A program made the position numbers and the translations under genes. Below, piece after piece: positions 23,385 to 32,627 of a stretch of 64,000 nt of DNA; within the stretch, counting starts at the first letter, position 1; the number at the start of each line of letters is the position of its first letter. The DNA lies in contig CM043963.1 in the NCBI GenBank assembly GCA_014529385.2, positions 64,409,469-64,473,468 of the forward strand, in the 5' to 3' direction. This DNA is from Adiantum capillus-veneris (lineage: Eukaryota > Streptophyta > Polypodiopsida > Polypodiales > Pteridaceae). Below the pieces are notes generated by a model. That model worked only from the letters and a program-made list of their open reading frames with translations. It did no database searches and was not told the origin of the DNA.

Positions 23385-25085
23385 CTAGTTGTATTCTCTT
23401 CTATCAAACTCTCCTCCATAGGTTAATAGGCTAACGACATTTTGAGACCACTTCAGTATCAATTCTATGTTGAACAAGTACGTGTCTGGCATGTCGTCAT
23501 CTACTCCTATAGGGTCTTCTCCATTCGTCAATCGCGAAAGATGATCAGCTCTAAGATGTGTTTTTCCTTTCTTTACTACTACCGTGAAGTAGAATTCCAG
23601 TAAGATAATGAACCATCTCACTATTCTCCCGGTATTGCATGGTTTATTCACTAGGTAGAGCAAGGCTTGGTGATCCGTAAAAAACACAAACTTGTTGGCT
23701 AGAAGATAATGCCGAAATTTCTTCACAGCATATATCATTCCTAATCCCTCTCGCTCTGTTGTGGTGTAATTCTTCTCTGCATTGTTGAGCTGTCGACTGG
23801 TGTAACAGATAGGAAAATCCATGTTTCCCTCTTCTGGCTGAGCCAGAATGCATCCTATTGCATATGCCGAAGCATCTATATGCACATGGAATATCTTCTC
23901 CCAATCTGGTGATTTCAAGACTGGAGCAATAATGAGTGCCTCTTTCAATTTCTTGAATGATTCCTCACACTCCTCTGTCCATTCAAAGTTCACTATTAGC
24001 CTGTAAAGTGGTTGGCCTATTATAGCGTACATGTAAATGAATCGTCTATAATATCCGCAATGTCCCATAAAGCTCTGTACTTGTTTCGCATTGGTTGGTC
24101 TAGGCATATCCACTATAACTTTTATCTTCTCTAAATCCGTGGATATTCCGTTTTGTGAGACAATATGTCCCAGAATTCTTCCCTGTCGGACCATAAACAC
24201 GCATTTCTGAGGATTGAGACAAATGCGATATGTCCTACATTTCTCAAATACTTTTCTTAGGTGTTCTAGGTGCTCATCTCTCAGAAGAGAATGCACACAT
24301 AAGTCATCCATGTATATTTCTAGAAACAACCTTAAGTATTCTTTGAAAGCATGCGTCATCAGCCTCTGGAAGGTTGCGGGAGCATTGGTTAGACCAAAAG
24401 GCATAACCCGATAAGCATAAATTCTCCACTCCGTTGCAAAAGCTGTTTTATGTTGATCTGTCGGTGCTATGGCTAGCTGGTTATATCCTGAAAAACCATC
24501 AAGAAAGGAGTATGCTGTTTTCCCTGATACACGCTCTAGAACATGATCAGTTATCGGCAGGGGATAATTGTCCCTGACTGTTGCAGCATTCACTTTTTTT
24601 AAGTTGACACACACTCAGAGTTTTCCGTTCTTCTTGGGTACCACCACAATTGGAGATACCCAATCGGTGTGTTCAATCTCGTATATGAATTCAACTTCCA
24701 TTAGCTTATCTATCTCTTCTTTGATTCGCTTAGCAAACGTATCATTATATGTGTATGGTCTCTCTCTGCTAGGCTTTGCGTCTTGTTTTAGTGGGATTGT
24801 GTGTTGGCATATTGATGGGTCAACTCCCTTTAAGTCCTTATAAGACCATGCAAACACATCCCTGTACTCTCGGAGAAGACTCAAAAGTCTCTCTTCCTCG
24901 CCTGGAGACAAATCTGAGGCTATGTACACCGGTCTAGGTATCTCACCTGGAGCTGCTAAATCAACTTTTTTTGCATCCTCCGGTCCGTCATAAGATTCGT
25001 TCGCCTTTCTCTCTCGAATAGGTTGGGTTAATACCACCTTCCTATCCTCAATTGTGAATTTCCTATAGTGAGAGGGAACATCCAT
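23385..25085 (-). CDS. reverse transcriptase and RNase H of giant element (one internal stop)
   Basis: Copies element RNA into DNA and degrades the template. The frame runs 25085-24615, one TGA at 24615-24617 (KNGKL-stop-VCVNLKK, an Arg in relatives, so probably CGA to TGA), then 24614-23385. RT motifs are present: VVVPKKNGK, AYSFLDGFSGYNQ, MPFGLTNAPATFQ, and the catalytic YMDD in EIYMDDLCVHS. RNase H shows FHVHIDASAYAIG, TEREGLGMIYAVKK and FFTDHQALLYL, giving its Asp-Glu-Asp set. No second, archaeal-type RNase H as in Tat elements is visible. Confidence 0.95.
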
Positions 25086-26375
25086 GTTTTCCTTGATTTT
25101 GGCGTTTTCGTCCTCTCCACTCTCAATTTCTGTCGTCCAAACTTCTTTTAGAGTTTTCTTGAGCTCTCTCTACTTGTTTCTACGTTCTAACTTGGACTCC
25201 GTGTGTTCTCTGTTGCGCTTGTTCTTTTCTGATTTTTCTGTTTCAGTTTTCGTTTCATTCCTTTGAACTTGATTTCTTGAGCTTCTTTTGTCTTTTCGTA
25301 AGCTCTTTTGCTCATTGCCTCTCATTCTTCCAGAAATCTTGTCCTTAACACAATCTTCCGCCCTTACTAGCATTAGGAATTGATTTTTTCCTCTTATTCT
25401 AGGCATCGGATTGGTTCTAACCCCCTTTGTTTTTCTCTTTGCTCTATAGCGTTTCTGGCGTTGTTTAGTTTGGTTCGGAAAATCATAAAATCGGACATCC
25501 GTTATAGTTTCTTCGTTTCCGCTTGAATTGTCCGTTGACTCGTTGTCTGCTTCATTTCTCCACTCTGGATGATCGGGAATGTCGTGAAACACCTCTTCTT
25601 CATCTTCCTTTTCCAGTGTATCGTTCTTTTCAGTTTCTTTTTCGAGTATAGTTCTCAGCATGAAGTACGGAACCACGTCGTACGCGTCCTTGTCGCAAAA
25701 TTTCGTTGTGGGACCATCCGGAATTGCACAAACATCTAGGGTTGCTAGAATGTGTGTCCATTCTAATGGTTCAAGCGTGTCCTCTGGAAAGGGTTCTCCT
25801 ATATAAGTTTCATCTTCGATAGCCCTTTCTAAAACATATTCTTCTCGCCTCAGACTTCCACATTTCGAGGCTCCACACATCCATAACTCCTTGGGCTTAC
25901 CTAACCAAGGTGGAAATTCGGATCCCGCCAAAGTAGCTGAATCAAACTCCTCTACCAGTGTTCGGTTCACATCTTTGTAGCTATGGTCTTTCAAGTTCAC
26001 ACGTGTAGTGGTTTCCATATTTCTCAGGTATATGTGATCGTAGCCCCAATCCTGGACCATTTTCAACTGTCTCATGAATGGTCTTCCCAGTATGATATTA
26101 TAGTTATTCTCCTTGCCAAAATCGACAATAGCAAAAGTATGTTCGTATTCAATGCCGCAAGAAGTCACTACGACTTTCTCTAATAACCCCATAGGTTTCT
26201 CCATGTGTCCATCTGCTAATTGGAGTTTCAACCTAGTCTTCCTTATTGCTGGTTTCTCCCATTTTTTCCAGATTTCTTTTGTAGCAATGGCTACCCCAGC
26301 TCCGCTGTCTAGTATTGCCATCGTGTTCACTCCTTGGAATTTAACTAGTAAGGTTGTATTCCCCTCTTCACCTTC
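25086..26375 (-). CDS. first retropepsin and linker of giant element
   Basis: Aspartic protease that would process the polyprotein. The open part is 26330-25170. The catalytic signature AILDSGAGVAIATKEIW sits at about residues 4-20, the middle region LADGHMEKPMG follows, and the C-terminal YNIILGRPFMRQL is at about 93-105. The linker towards RT is long and charged. It is in frame with the zinc-knuckle region upstream, separated by a TGA at 26376, and with RT downstream, separated by a TAG at 25170. Confidence 0.88.
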
Positions 26376-27833
26376 TCAATACTCTCCGACCTTGTTTAAG
26401 GGTACATGCTTAGCGTTCTTTTGTGGTTTGCTCAGCTCTTGTATACCCTCTTGCAGTCTCGATGTTGGGTCTTTTATCCCAAATTTCTCCAAGCATTTTC
26501 CTACAGTGGTCCACATATGTGGTCTTAGCCTCAAAAGCTCAGCTAGAGTGATAGTGCATGTCACTGGTGTTGACAAGATCTCTATCAATCCTTGCGAGTC
26601 CATGAATTTTTCTGATGAGATTCTTCGTGAGGGAAGTGCTTTAATCTCGGATTTTGCTTCATACTCTCCTAAGTATGAAGGTAAGGTATTCAGTGAATGA
26701 GGTTTGCTCTCCATTGTTCTAACAGAGCCCCCATCTCCCCAGTAAGATTGCAGATCCAAGTCCACTTGAGATCCTGCCTCAAATTCCACTATGGGAGGAT
26801 TCCTGATGTCCTTTTCCCAATTTGTCTGATTGGCTTGGCAACTTAGCTCATTTGCAAAGTTTGCCTCTCTCACTTGTTTCCAAAATTCATTGTAATCCTC
26901 ATCTTTTCCGTAAGACCTCTGTATGACTGGATGAAAACTCTCTATCTCCTGATCGGTTGTGTTCAATATTATGTGGTCATCCTTGTGTGTATTTTCAGGC
27001 TTTTGTGCACTGGGAGTCTTTTCAGCTACCCATGAAATGATAGTCTCTTGCTGAATTGGGTTTTCCGTTCCACAATTCATTGTTTCTCTTGGTGGTTCTA
27101 ATAAGGCTTGTGCAGTCTCGATCATTCTCTGGCACATTTCAAGTCTCTGCTTTTCCAATTCCATGTTTGGGTATGTCATCCACCTCTGTTCTTGTGTTTG
27201 GTTGTTCTTTAACCTAGCTTCGTAAGCTCTCATCAGTGCGTCCAATGGTTCATGTACTTTGTCGACTAGCACTGATCCCCCTGAGCTTAAGCTCATTGTT
27301 TCTTTGATACTCTTTTGTTTCGTTCTTTCCGGGCTCATCTCTCGTTTCCCGTTTTGACTCTCAAGTTTTTCTAATCTATCTTTAGTTCGCTTTAGTTCCT
27401 CAGCTAGAATAGCGTCTTCACGTTCTTTTCTCAACTTCATGCGTGCTTTTCTAGCTTTCCATGTGTTTCTCTGACTCCGCGGTCCTTGACTAACCACTTC
27501 AGTTGCTAACTTTCCATTCTCAGGTTCTCTAGTGGTTTTCTTAGCTTGAGCTCTAGTAACAACTTTCGTTGGTATCAGAGTTTCATTTTCAGACCCACTG
27601 CTGGTAGGAATAGTTTCTAGCATATTCAATGTCGTCTTTTGCACTTTGTTTGGATTCTTTGAACAATCCTCAATGAAGTGAGTAACCCCACACTCAGTGC
27701 AATAACCGTTAATTCTAATGATTTCCGTATGTGGACAAACATTCATCAGATGGTCACCTCCACACTTGTAACAGGGTCCTAGTGCTGGTCTTGGTCCCAC
27801 TTGATTCTTCCTTTGTGGATAGGATGGTCTTTG
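26376..27833 (-). CDS. gag C-terminal region with double zinc knuckle
   Basis: Nucleocapsid-like part that would bind genomic RNA. The N-terminal segment has CYKCGGDHLMNVC, then CTECGVTHFIEDC: two Cys-x2-Cys-x4-His-x4-Cys knuckles about 25 residues apart. A charged, partly coiled-coil region follows (MKLRKEREDAILAEELKRTK). About 400 residues separate this from protease, longer than usual. A TGA at 27834-27836 splits it from the capsid part in the same frame (LT-stop-QRPSYP, again compatible with CGA to TGA). Confidence 0.85.
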   Translation of the reverse strand, partial: QRPSYPQRKNQVGPRPALGPCYKCGGDHLMNVCPHTEIIRINGYCTECGVTHFIEDCSKNPNKVQKTTLNMLETIPTSSGSENETLIPTKVVTRAQAKKTTREPENGKLATEVVSQGPRSQRNTWKARKARMKLRKEREDAILAEELKRTKDRLEKLESQNGKREMSPERTKQKSIKETMSLSSGGSVLVDKVHEPLDALMRAYEARLKNNQTQEQRWMTYPNMELEKQRLEMCQRMIETAQALLEPPRETMNCGTENPIQQETIISWVAEKTPSAQKPENTHKDDHIILNTTDQEIESFHPVIQRSYGKDEDYNEFWKQVREANFANELSCQANQTNWEKDIRNPPIVEFEAGSQVDLDLQSYWGDGGSVRTMESKPHSLNTLPSYLGEYEAKSEIKALPSRRISSEKFMDSQGLIEILSTPVTCTITLAELLRLRPHMWTTVGKCLEKFGIKDPTSRLQEGIQELSKPQKNAKHVPLNKVGEY

Positions 27834-28883
27834 TCATGTTAACCCTCCATGAGCTATGAACATCAATGTTCTTGCGTCCAAATTGTATCTCTCTTCATCA
27901 GAAGCACTTGTAACTGTTGGTGTTCCAACATTCCCAATCATGCCCCATGGTTCTGGTTGTTTGGGTTCTTCTGGTGGGTAATACACAGTTGGAGACATGT
28001 GTGCACCAGATTCTTCATAATAGGCTTGAACAGGCACTAAGGCTTGTTCTTCCTGATTCTCTAAGGTTGGTGCATATCTAATGCCCACTGGTCTTGCTCC
28101 TGGTAAAGGTGGTTGTTGTCCCAATACTGGTTGCGGTCTTTCTATCCCCATAGGTCCTTGTACATTTCCCGTTGGGTATCGAGGTCCTGAATGTACCTGA
28201 GGTGGTGCTAATTGAGAAGGAGGTGCATACTGACGCTCCCTTACATACCCTTTGTTGTAATAGCACTCCTCTATTGGATGGTTTGTCCATTTTTGTTCAA
28301 TAGCACACCATTTCAGTGGTTTTGGCAATGGTTTTTGGTATGGTGCCATCCTTTTTAGAGCATCTTCTATCATTTGCTCTACATTTGTCATGGTTGTTGT
28401 TTGAACATTCTTTTTAGTGGTAGTCTCTCTCGCTACGGAGGAAGAGCTATTGGATGCAAAATCTATATCCGCTGACACCTCTCCATAAACCGTACAGTTA
28501 TCCACTAAGTACAATGCTTCTCTCGTTACTTGCTCGAAACTTGTACAAGCTTTCAAGTGCAAGTCCTTCTTGAGAGTGTCGTTTCTCAATCCTTCAATAA
28601 AGAGAACAGATAGTCTGTCATCTTGTGGTCGTTCACGTACTGGACATCTCTCAATGTATTGTTTGAAGCGAAGTGAAGCTTCCTTCACTTTTTCGTGTTC
28701 TCTCTGTTTAAAAGCATATATTTGTGAGACCGTATTGTGCTTAATCCCTCGTTTTGAGAATTCCTCAGCAAACTCTCTTAGCAAATGGTCAATGTCATGG
28801 AATCCCCCTCTGTTCAGTGGTTGAAACCATGTCAATGCCGTACCTTCTAGAGTAAGACCAAATCCCTTGTATTGTGATGGAAA
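27834..28883 (-). CDS. gag capsid domain of giant element
   Basis: Retrotransposon gag fold: TWFQPLNRGGFHDIDHLL at the start, AFKQREHEKVKEASLRFKQY in the middle and VLFIEGLRNDTLKKDL after it, the classic pattern of plant Ty3 capsids. A Gln/Pro-rich segment follows (APPSQLAPPQ). The start of the domain (QYKGFGLTLEGTALTW) lies just before the first Met of this frame. A frameshift near 28883 divides it from the N-terminal extension. Confidence 0.88.
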   Translation of the reverse strand, partial: FPSQYKGFGLTLEGTALTWFQPLNRGGFHDIDHLLREFAEEFSKRGIKHNTVSQIYAFKQREHEKVKEASLRFKQYIERCPVRERPQDDRLSVLFIEGLRNDTLKKDLHLKACTSFEQVTREALYLVDNCTVYGEVSADIDFASNSSSSVARETTTKKNVQTTTMTNVEQMIEDALKRMAPYQKPLPKPLKWCAIEQKWTNHPIEECYYNKGYVRERQYAPPSQLAPPQVHSGPRYPTGNVQGPMGIERPQPVLGQQPPLPGARPVGIRYAPTLENQEEQALVPVQAYYEESGAHMSPTVYYPPEEPKQPEPWGMIGNVGTPTVTSASDEERYNLDARTLMFIAHGGLT

Positions 28884-30163
28884 TCTGTTATCTGCTCAGC
28901 TCTTAAGACTTGCTTAAAGAGTGACACATGTTCATACGGATCTCCTGAACCACCATACTTCTTTGGCATACACTTCGCTACTTGAGATGGTCTCATACGT
29001 CTATGGTCTGCTACCAATCTCATTGCTCCTGTGTCCCGGCTAAAGCTTTCTCTAGCATCATGGACTTCATGGGTTACCCTTGTTGGTTCCCCTGCCCTGA
29101 GTCTACTACTAGGAGGTAAATGTGATGGTTCCGCTTTGAACCTTGGACCTGGAGTGGTATATGTGGGGATTGGAACTGCACTACCTCGATTCGTATCCAT
29201 TGACTCTCTGGAATGTAATGATCCCATTGGTCCGGGCTTCGAGTACTGAGGTTGACTGAAAGAGTCAGCAGCCTGAGTTCTTTGTCCTCCTGTTGTCATT
29301 GGGTTTTGCACTCCATTTGTTGGTGCTGGTCTTTGTGAGCTAGAAGTAACATAATACTGATGTAGTGGTCCCCCAAAGTATGTATATCCTTCTAATTCTT
29401 TCTTGCCCATTGTTGAGTATTGCCTCCTATACTTGCCGTAAGCGGAAATTTTCACTTCCGATCCCTCTGTGTAGGTAAAGACATAAAGTATTTTTTGGTT
29501 TGTCAACTCTCCGGTGTAGGGTTCTTCACATCTATAATAGAGATCTTGCTCCCCATTATTATATTTGCATAGCCCCACATAGATGTTATCAGTGTTGATC
29601 CTTGTAGTTTCATTCTCTCTTCTTAACCTCGCATCAGGGAAGTTCATTATTGGTGCTTTCTCCTCAAGTTCTTCATCTACTTTGGCTTTGGTGCCCATCA
29701 ATCCCCACTTTTCCACAATGTTAGGCTTTAGAACTACCAAGTACACGGTACCCTCGTCATCTAGATATCTATCTCCGCTATAGCTCACAGGCACTAAGTC
29801 CTTGAACTCACTAGGTCTATCTTCTATCTTTACACAATAGTGGTCCATTCCATCTTTGTAGATCTTGGCACCTTGCTCATTTTCGTACTGGTATTTTAAG
29901 AACAATAGCTTCATTGTGGCGGGAGGGTTTGATGATCCTGCTGCCATATTTTCTCTGCTGTTCAGGTTCAAGTGTTCCAAGTGTTCGGTGAAAATCTCGT
30001 AAGATCTCTCCGAAGAAGTATCAGAAACACTTCCTTCAAAGATCGGCTTTAATGGTTGCACCCAACTTTGGTTTACACTTCCCTCGGTTAATATGACACT
30101 TGCTTGTTCCCCTTGTTTTGGTTGGTTATTCTGGAGATTCCTGCCCGATCTCAAATTCATCAA
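28847..30163 (-). CDS. gag N-terminal extension of giant element
   Basis: A 438-codon frame starting MMNLRSGRNLQ. The first ~280 residues are a globular region I do not recognise (motifs EDRPSEFKDLVPVSY and YTYFGGPLHQYY); the rest is Pro/Ser/Arg-rich and runs into the capsid linker (MPKKYGGSGDPYEHV), then breaks by a frameshift. Met at 30163 is chosen because the leader upstream has stops in all frames and the palindromes. Such a long gag extension is not typical. The first domain could be a captured gene or a fast-evolving matrix-like part. Confidence 0.75.
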   Translation of the reverse strand: MMNLRSGRNLQNNQPKQGEQASVILTEGSVNQSWVQPLKPIFEGSVSDTSSERSYEIFTEHLEHLNLNSRENMAAGSSNPPATMKLLFLKYQYENEQGAKIYKDGMDHYCVKIEDRPSEFKDLVPVSYSGDRYLDDEGTVYLVVLKPNIVEKWGLMGTKAKVDEELEEKAPIMNFPDARLRRENETTRINTDNIYVGLCKYNNGEQDLYYRCEEPYTGELTNQKILYVFTYTEGSEVKISAYGKYRRQYSTMGKKELEGYTYFGGPLHQYYVTSSSQRPAPTNGVQNPMTTGGQRTQAADSFSQPQYSKPGPMGSLHSRESMDTNRGSAVPIPTYTTPGPRFKAEPSHLPPSSRLRAGEPTRVTHEVHDARESFSRDTGAMRLVADHRRMRPSQVAKCMPKKYGGSGDPYEHVSLFKQVLRAEQITDFHHNTRDLVLL

Positions 30164-30864
30164 TTCCCCTAAAGGACTTTAACTTTTCCGTCTCGGCAAT
30201 TTGTTTTCCCAAGTTTTTGTGGTCAGAATTGATCCAAACTGATTGATACTTGGTCAATTGTTTAATCTTGTCAGTTGGACAACTTCTGTTTCATCAAGTG
30301 AGAATTTTGTTGCAGTTATGCTGAAAAAGACATTATACGCGTATGATGTCTTTTTTCATAGATTTGGACTATTTTGGTTATGCTCACTCTCAGTAGCCCC
30401 CTTATGCTCTGTCCACTCACAAAATTCAGTTTGAACTCTGTTTGAGCAAGTTATGGCTAATTTAGGCTTTTCTTGGCAATTTTCCGCTTTTGACTTGTTT
30501 TGGGTCAATTGTGATCCAAATGGGATGAAACTTGAAATATAACCTCTAGACATCTATTACAATGGATCTGTGTTGGCAAAGTATCAAAATATGTCCAAAA
30601 TTAGGTCAAAGACATCATACGCGTATGATGTCTTTTTCATCAATTTGGGTCAAGACTTGATATTTTTGCTTTCTACAGTGTTTATAACAATCTTGTCAGG
30701 TCAGATATCAAAAATAAGCAGTGGATGTGCTAAAAGACATTATACGCGTATAATGTCTTTTGGCCCAGATTTTGACTATTCTTGGTTTTAAGCCTTCTCC
30801 AATGTTTATAATTGAGTTTCAAGTGTTTTTGTCAGGTTTGAATGTAAAAACAAGATCTGAATCC
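30164..30864 (-). other. 5' leader of giant element, gag-proximal half
   Basis: Non-coding. Contains three of the four leader palindromes. It shares with array A a recognisable unit (GATCCAAAT-GGAT-AAACTTG at 18234-18258 and at about 30509-30536), so the two leaders descend from the same ~280-bp repeat. Interrupted at 30865 by the CACTA insertion and continued at 38542. Confidence 0.8.
30328..30758. repeat. palindrome array B, part 1: three 24-bp inverted repeats
   Basis: 30328-30351 (one mismatched pair, ATT against GAT), 30610-30633 (perfect) and 30735-30758 (perfect, but with C to T and the matching G to A, giving AGACATTATACG and its reverse complement). Spacing is 282 and 125 bp. The fourth copy is at 38697-38720; removing the 7,674-bp CACTA insertion puts it 288 bp from the third. 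Confidence 0.95.
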
Positions 30865-30867
30865 AAA

Positions 30868-31010
30868 CACTACAAGAGGCTCTTCATATTAGCGACGCTC
30901 ACACAGCGACGCTCAAATTTTTTTTTCCCGGCGTCGCTATGAGCGTCGCTATGCGCGTCGCAAATGTCTTTGTAAATTTGCGACGCTTATAGCGACTCTC
31001 ATAGCGACGC
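30868..31010. repeat. left terminal and subterminal repeats of CACTA element
   Basis: 12-bp terminal inverted repeat, then about nine copies of GCGACGCT or its complement AGCGTCGC in both orientations within 120 bp. In En/Spm such subterminal repeats bind the TNPA protein; the same role is inferred here. Confidence 0.93.
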
Positions 31011-31089
31011 CGGCTGGGGTAAAAAAATAACCGAGCGCGCCCAAAAACTCAGATCTCAGATCTGAGTTTTTCGGCGCCCTCAAGCAAGG

Positions 31090-31107
31090 AGCAGGTAACG
31101 CTCTCCC

Positions 31108-31143
<36 letters not shown>

Positions 31144-31293
31144 CTCCACACACACACACACACACACACACGAGGAGAGGAAGGAGAGCCAGGTATGCTC
31201 CTTCCCTCTCCTCATTCTCATGTTCCCTTCCCCTCTTTCTCTCTCCCTCTCTCTCTCTCTCACACACACACACATACACACACACATAGTGTT

Positions 31294-31333
<40 letters not shown>

Positions 31334-31560
31334 AACAAAAACAAAAACGCACACACACATACATAAACAAAGAATGCACACACACATTGAGAGAGAAAAA
31401 GAGAGAGAGAGCATGCATAAACAAAAAACGCACGCATTGAGAGAGGAAAAGAGAGAGAGAACATGCATAAACAAAAAACGCACACATTGAGAGAGGAAAA
31501 GAGAGAGAAAACGTGCATACGATCCAAAAAAACACACACACATTGAGAGAGAAAGAGAGA
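31090..31560. repeat. simple-sequence block: (CT)n, (CA)n, (GA)n
   Basis: Alternating pyrimidine/purine microsatellites inside the CACTA 5' region, including three related units built on GAGAGAGGAAAAGAGAG and GCATAAACAAAAAACGCA at about 31396-31520. The long open frames across it on the minus strand are low-complexity artefacts. Confidence 0.9.
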
Positions 31561-31570
31561 GAAACTAATT

Positions 31571-31917
31571 TAACGTCGTAGGAAACTAATTAAAATTAAA
31601 AGACCTAAAGATCTAGCCGACGAGGAGTTGAACTCAAGACCTATTATTCAAGAGGGAAATGGCATAATCAATCTATCATACTTGGCATGGGTGATAGAAA
31701 GGTTATACCATTTATCTCTTTTTATTGGCACACACATCCACACACGCGCACACACACAAGAAGAAGAGAGTTATAACGTCGTAGGAAACTATCTTAAAAG
31801 ACGTTAAAGATTAGGTTATATGTAGACTTACATTAAATTAGATTTAGGTTTATTTTTAACTAGATTTACGTTTATTTAAGCTAGATTTAGATTTACGTTA
31901 TATTAGATTAGATTTAG
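31571..31917. repeat. imperfect ~203-bp repeat and AT-rich repeats within CACTA
   Basis: TAACGTCGTAGGAAACTA occurs at 31571-31588 and 31774-31791. The AT-rich stretch with TTAAATTAGATTTAG and TAGATTTACGTTTATTTA at about 31830-31890 recurs at about 32134-32190, so it flanks the HMA fragment as direct repeats of ~60-80 bp. Confidence 0.65.
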
Positions 31918-32077
31918 GTCTCCATAGACTGCGATGCTTGCATGAAGCGGGTGAAGAAAGCCCTCAATGGAATATAGGGTATTGCTGCCTTCACTCATGG
32001 TGGGCTCCGTTGATCCAAAAGTACTGGTGAAATGTCTTCAGAAGATAGGGAAGAAGGTGGATCTCCAGGGTGGCAAG
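31918..32077 (+). pseudogene. captured HMA (heavy-metal-associated) domain fragment
   Basis: Translates as VSIDCDACMKRVKKALNGI, a stop, then GIAAF, and after a small deletion with frameshift as GSVDPKVLVKCLQKIGKK followed by VDLQGG. This is the order of a plant HMA domain of the copper-chaperone/HIPP type: metal-binding Cys-x2-Cys, V-KKAL-GI-GV, then V-GSVDP-LVK-L-KIGKK. About 15 residues between the halves are missing, so it cannot fold normally. Embedded in the CACTA 5' region and flanked by AT-rich direct repeats, it looks like a host gene piece captured by the transposon. No isoprenylation signal is visible. Confidence 0.7.
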
Positions 32078-32497
32078 AGTCACTACATCCCCGACACAAT
32101 GACCATCTAGACAACCTCTAGTCATTAGACTACGTTAAATTAGATTTAGCTTTATTTTTAGTTAGATTTACGTTTATTTAGATTTACGCTTATTTACGTT
32201 AGATCGAGCTAGTCCACGCAAGAATTACTTACGGTTTAGGGTTTAGAGTTAGACGAACAGTGAAAAGATCTACTGTGAAAAGATGTTAAGATGAAGTGAA
32301 GTGCTACAGCTAGAGAAGAGGCAAAGGGGTTTTGTCCACTACATGCAGTGTCATGTAGACGTGGGTGTGTAGATTTCTTGTTCCCACAAATATAGGTATT
32401 GACCAATAAAGACGAGATTATAACCCAGTGGTTCTGATCTCCGTGCACCTCTAGACCGAGGTGTGCGGGGATTGGACATGACTAGAGAATGTGAGGT

Positions 32498-32500
<3 letters not shown>

Positions 32501-32562
<62 letters not shown>
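32501..32562. repeat. (GA)31 microsatellite upstream of TNP2 gene
   Basis: Uninterrupted GA dinucleotides for about 62 bp, ending 65 bp before the transposase start codon. (GA)n tracts bind BPC/GAGA factors in plants; a role in transcription here is only a possibility. Confidence 0.95.
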
Positions 32563-32565
<3 letters not shown>

Positions 32566-32627
32566 GACGAAGAATGCCAATAGAATATTAAATTTTTTGT
32601 CCAGGTTATAAGTTTTTTATCCTCATT

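Noticed and set aside
31049-31543. Overlapping minus-strand open frames of 143-164 codons
   Set aside because: They are translations of (CT)n and (CA)n microsatellites in the CACTA 5' region, with no complex sequence.
31600-31740. Possible tRNA-derived SINE (GAGTTGAACTCAAGACC resembles a B box on the minus strand)
   Set aside because: No convincing A box at the right distance, no A-tail or clear duplications other than the local 203-bp repeat.
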